From: Piscicola geometra
Lineage: Eukaryota > Annelida > Clitellata > Hirudinida > Piscicolidae
Assembly: GCA_943735955.1 (NCBI GenBank)
Contig: OX030961.1
Span: forward strand, 3,288,920 to 3,352,919
Direction: 5' to 3'
Length of the DNA: 64,000 bases
A program made the position numbers and the translations under genes. The first letter of the stretch is position 1, and every line of letters begins with the position of its first letter. The notes under the pieces were generated by a model, which saw nothing but the letters and a program-made list of their open reading frames with translations, had not been told where the DNA came from and searched no databases. Below, piece after piece: positions 48,912 through 64,000 of this stretch.

Positions 48912-51769
48912 GTACCATAGTATTTCTGATCGTAAAGTAACCTCATTTTGAAAAAAAAAGAAAAGTATTGTGCATGGACAAAAAATATTTCATGTTTTGA
49001 AATTTTTGAAAAAATCCAATATGCATGTATCAAGCATTCTGAAACAAGATGCAAGTTCGGTCTAGAATAAATTAATTTATAGTTTTAATCTTTGTAAATA
49101 TTAAAATAGTTTTTCCACAGAAAATTTTTTTAATAAACTGAATATTAATATCTTCATTTAAAAATAATTTGAAAACTAAAAATTATATTTAAGTAAACTA
49201 TTATTTATAATTAAAAATTAAAAAACTTAAAATTTAATCTTACTTTTAATCTAAGTCTTAAAATTAATCCTTTTCTTTATAATATTTAATTATTGAGTTT
49301 TCTTATTTATTCCATTTGCCGATATTTTTCTACCTCTCTCTTCTCATCACTTTCTCTAGCGAGGTTTCTTCTAACACAGCTCTAATGCCTGTCAAACGAC
49401 TATTTCTTCGAGTGTTCCATTCTCGCTCTATAGGAGTTCTATTAAATATTGATTTTGAATTATTTCATTCCAAGTTGAAATTAATGGATAACATTTAAAT
49501 CTTTCATCTCGAAAGATTTTTTGTTAGAAAAGTGCCATGATGTTGGAATTTAGAGATTTTGCGCGCTGTTTAAGGTCGACTTTCATGGGAGTTGGTTGAT
49601 TCCAGATAAAGCTAATTAAAAGTATTAATAAATAGACAGCTGTTCAAACAGTTTATGTTCAAGTTGTTGATATACGAAATGTTTATATTCTTGAAATTAA
49701 TATTAAAAATCTGACTAATTCAGAGTCATTAAAATTTTTTATTTCTCATTGACCACCATTTTTCGGCTTGTAGTAACAAGACTAGTTGAAATGAACTTAA
49801 AATCTGAAGTTTTTGAATGTTTATTTCATATTTAGTTTCAGGTATGATTATTTCCATGAAATTATATTTCTAGCACTCATTATCAATTATTATAGAGTAG
49901 ATTTTGTACTAAAATTCAGTGCAAGCAATTAATGCGATGTAATTTATACTCTTTCAATTTTACTGCAAGTGAAATTATTCACTTATTTAAGAAAATAAAA
50001 ACGTATATCACACTATAAAAATTTTAAAGAACCAAAACTTTAAATTTGGACTGAAGGTAGGGAAAGTGGTGTGATAAAGAACCTATTTACTATTATGATA
50101 AGAATTTGAGAACATTCAATGAATAATTTATAGTTTTTAGTTCATGTATCTTTGTGACATAACCGATTAGTCATTTTCTTGAAGAGTTTGCGTAATAAAC
50201 TAGAGTTCATTCTGAAGCTTTCTATTAAATTTCGTTAATGTATTTCCGTATGCACAAATAAAATTTAATTTTTACAAAATTTAACAATGATAAGTTTTTA
50301 ATAATTTTGAGATAATCTATAAAAGTGTTGTTTAGTTATCAGCCGTTTTTATTTTGAGTTGTAATTTTACATATTTCGTTAATAGTGTGTTGTTGGCGTA
50401 ATGTGAGATATCTGGGATGGAATATTATGGAGTGTATGCCATTTTTATGGATAACAGTTCTTTTTTAGTTTTTTTAATATTTAGGTTTAATAAACTGAGA
50501 ATGAAATGCTTTCCTGTGACTTATGCCGAGATATTGAACACGCAGACCCTCATTTTATTGCTTTAAAATGTTATTATTCCTTGTTCTATTCTTTATTCAA
50601 AGAAATATTTTTTGATAAAAATCGCTTTTGTTTTCTTTGTCATATTTAGTTTCAATGAAAGCGGGAAATATATTATTCTCATATTAGCCACCTCTAGTGT
50701 GCAATATAGGGCTACAAAAATCTCATTCATATTCTACAAAATGGAAACATATTTAATGTCTTTTTTTCATTAACTTGTATTATTAGTCTGCCTTGTAACA
50801 GATCAAAAGATAGTTTCTGCAACTATAATATGAGTTAAATTACATTTGTTAATTAGGAACTTCATAATTTAACCAAATTTCTTTACTAACAACTCTGGAA
50901 GTATTTTTAAAAAAGCATTAATAAAAAGCTAATTTGTTTGTACCTAAAAAATAGGTGTTGTATTTAGACGAATGAGTTAGTGTCAGCAGGTTAATACGCT
51001 ACTCTATTACTCTAGAAAAGCTATTACTTATTCAAAAAAGCTACAAATTATTCTATTTAATGAATAAAAAGCTATATCTCATTTGTAAAAGAAAAAAGTT
51101 AATTAAAAGTTAAATATAACTCTTTTAAAATGAATGTGAGATCAAATTAAAAAAAAAACATGGTTTCTAAGCCTTTATAACATTTTAATGAAAATTAATT
51201 TACAATAAAGTTTTTAAACTCTAAGGGCAAGCGAGCAAATTTTTATTTTTATCTAAAATTAAAAATAAATAATTGTTTTAAAAAATGTAAAAAATTTGTT
51301 TAATTAAAAAATATAATTGAAAAAATATTCAAAATAATGTAAATTTTTATTTTTTCAGACACATTTTCAAGGTATCACAATAAGTTGATGAAAACATTGA
51401 AAAATCAAATACAAACTAGTAGTAATAAAAGGATGTTAAACACTGGGAAACTGACCAAAATGCTGATGCATGTGTTAATCATATCGATAAATCAGAAAAA
51501 GAACCCTGCTTATAGTTCAATAAACAACAAATAAACGAAATAAACGAAAAACTAAGCTTAAACGCTAGTCAAGAGCCTGTGAAGAGTAACACTTGCATCA
51601 AAATAAATCAAACGAAAAGAAAATTGGAAAAACTATTTAAAATACTCCATTGTCACAACAACAAAAGATTTATTTAAACATACAACTAAAAATAAGAGTT
51701 TTTAAATATGACAGAAAATGACGATTATGCATGAGTGACGATAATGCAATCAACTAAGCCCCATAAAGA
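48912..51769. other. Non-coding A+T-rich stretch
   Basis: Nothing firm. A TCTCTAG acceptor near 49357 followed by a short open frame fits the phase of the preceding candidate exon, but no good donor follows it. Confidence 0.5.
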
Positions 51770-62831
<11,062 letters not shown>

Positions 62832-64000
62832 AAAAAAAGTTTTTATCCATCCGGAGAACATGCCCAAACCACTGGTGTTGACGTTGGTGAATCCTTTGAA
62901 CTTTTGTTTCTGTCTATTTGAGCACTTCCTGACTTAGTGATTTTATCCTATATATATTTTTATATATATTTTTTTGCACAACATATCTTTTCATAATTGG
63001 AACAATATGGGAAAGTGCTTTTAATACTATATTTCTTCATCATTACGTAAAGTAGATTTCACACACACAAAGAATGAAACATTTAAAACTAAAAATAATA
63101 ATAAAAAAAACTAAATTTGAGACAACATTTATCTAGAAGACATTATATTGATACACACTTGTCTATGCCATAGACTATGGATTGTTTTTTTACTTACTAA
63201 AGAAACCTATAATTTTAAAACCTTCTAAAAAATCTTTTGTTTTTTACACATCCGTAAGTGTGAACAAAATGTTATTTTTAGTTTTCAAAGTATACTTCTT
63301 TATGGTCCCAAAATCAATTAAGGATCGATGCAGATGGTCTATAAAGACTTATCAAAGGCTTTCAGGGCTTCTTGTGTTTGTTCTATTGCGCTTTCTAAGT
63401 CCACAGACACCAAAACTTTATTATTTCTTTTTCAAAAAAGCTCTGAGAATTATGAAGTTATTTTATGAAAAGTGTATGAGTTTTAATATAGTTTAAAAAA
63501 CTTTGAACATAAAATTATAGGGAAAACTTGATTTACTACTTTTTACAATTATAAAATTATTTTATATAAATACTTAATTTTGGTCAAAATATTCATTTTT
63601 AAAAATTATTAACGTGAATCATCATGAAAGGTCATAAAATGCGTAATATCAACTTTTAAAAACTTTTCAGGCTTTTCATGAAAATATGAGTTGCAAAAGT
63701 CATAAAAAGTTACTTTTCAAAGTCAACCTTTGTGTTGTTAATGACATTGAACTGACAGAAAACATAAAATTCAAACATTTAATAACTAAGATAAACTTGC
63801 TTTATATTTGCAAAAAGACTCCATGTTTTAATTGTACAAATAATATCATGAAATGAATAAAACTTATGACTGTGTTCTTTGTAAAGCTAGCCAGAATGCA
63901 TACTTAAACAGGTGAATGACCTTAACAAATGACATATGCGACAATTTGAAAGTCTAATGGAAAAATTGCAAGCCCTAATATTGTTAAGTTTTATTTTAAA
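62832..64000. other. A+T-rich end of window
   Basis: Starts with the coding-like extension to 62921, then turns very A+T-rich. Presumed 3' UTR and flank of the unknown gene. Open frame 63182-63496 looks random. Confidence 0.45.

Noticed and set aside
63182..63496. 104-codon plus-strand frame near the window end
   Set aside because: Lys/Phe/Tyr-heavy composition is what random A+T-rich DNA yields; no splice or family signal.

Overview
This is a eukaryotic, probably arthropod, nuclear window. It is very A+T-rich, has spliced genes with short introns, many microsatellites and homopolymer-rich (Q/N/H) protein segments. The arthropod call rests on a nearly complete gene for Bark beetle/Anakonda, the triple-repeat tricellular-junction protein described in Drosophila. 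The exact taxon cannot be told from the window. I see no bacterial, viral or organellar sequence, no rRNA or tRNA gene, no CRISPR array and no recognisable intact transposon.

Layout. Positions 1-7157 hold no firm gene: a (GT)n tract, a long (TAC)n tract with an internal higher-order duplication, a CCAAT/CRE promoter-like island, a dense group of nuclear-receptor half-sites and a candidate alternative 3' exon. Positions 7158-10494 on the minus strand carry a COUP-TF / seven-up (NR2F) orphan nuclear receptor in four coding exons (487 aa). Positions 10495-26744 are a 16-kb gap between this gene and its divergently transcribed neighbour, with several nuclear-receptor-type repeats (including a perfect DR1) and promoter-like elements near the right end. 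Positions 26745-42252 on the plus strand carry the bark/Anakonda gene; I assembled 33 coding exons, all phase-compatible, giving about 3009 aa, close to the size I recall for the Drosophila protein (about 3100). Positions 42253-51769 are mostly non-coding, with three or four low-confidence coding islands. Positions 51770-62831 carry a third, unrecognised plus-strand gene (seven predicted exons, about 335 aa) for a probable secreted or membrane-anchored Cys-rich glycoprotein; its first intron contains a (CA)n tract of several hundred bases.

Function. The receptor is a nuclear regulator of cell fate that as a family binds direct repeats of AGGTCA. Bark is a single-pass cell-surface protein that organises tricellular contacts in epithelia. 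Whether they are co-regulated is unknown, but they lie head-to-head across one gap that holds COUP-TF-type sites. The most interesting leads are these site clusters, the possible alternative 3' exon of the receptor, bark exons found only by splice-phase reasoning, the species-specific-looking asparagine insertion in bark, and the unknown gene with an atypical GC splice donor and coding-like sequence past its stop. All exon borders come from reading splice consensus and reading frame by eye, without transcript data.
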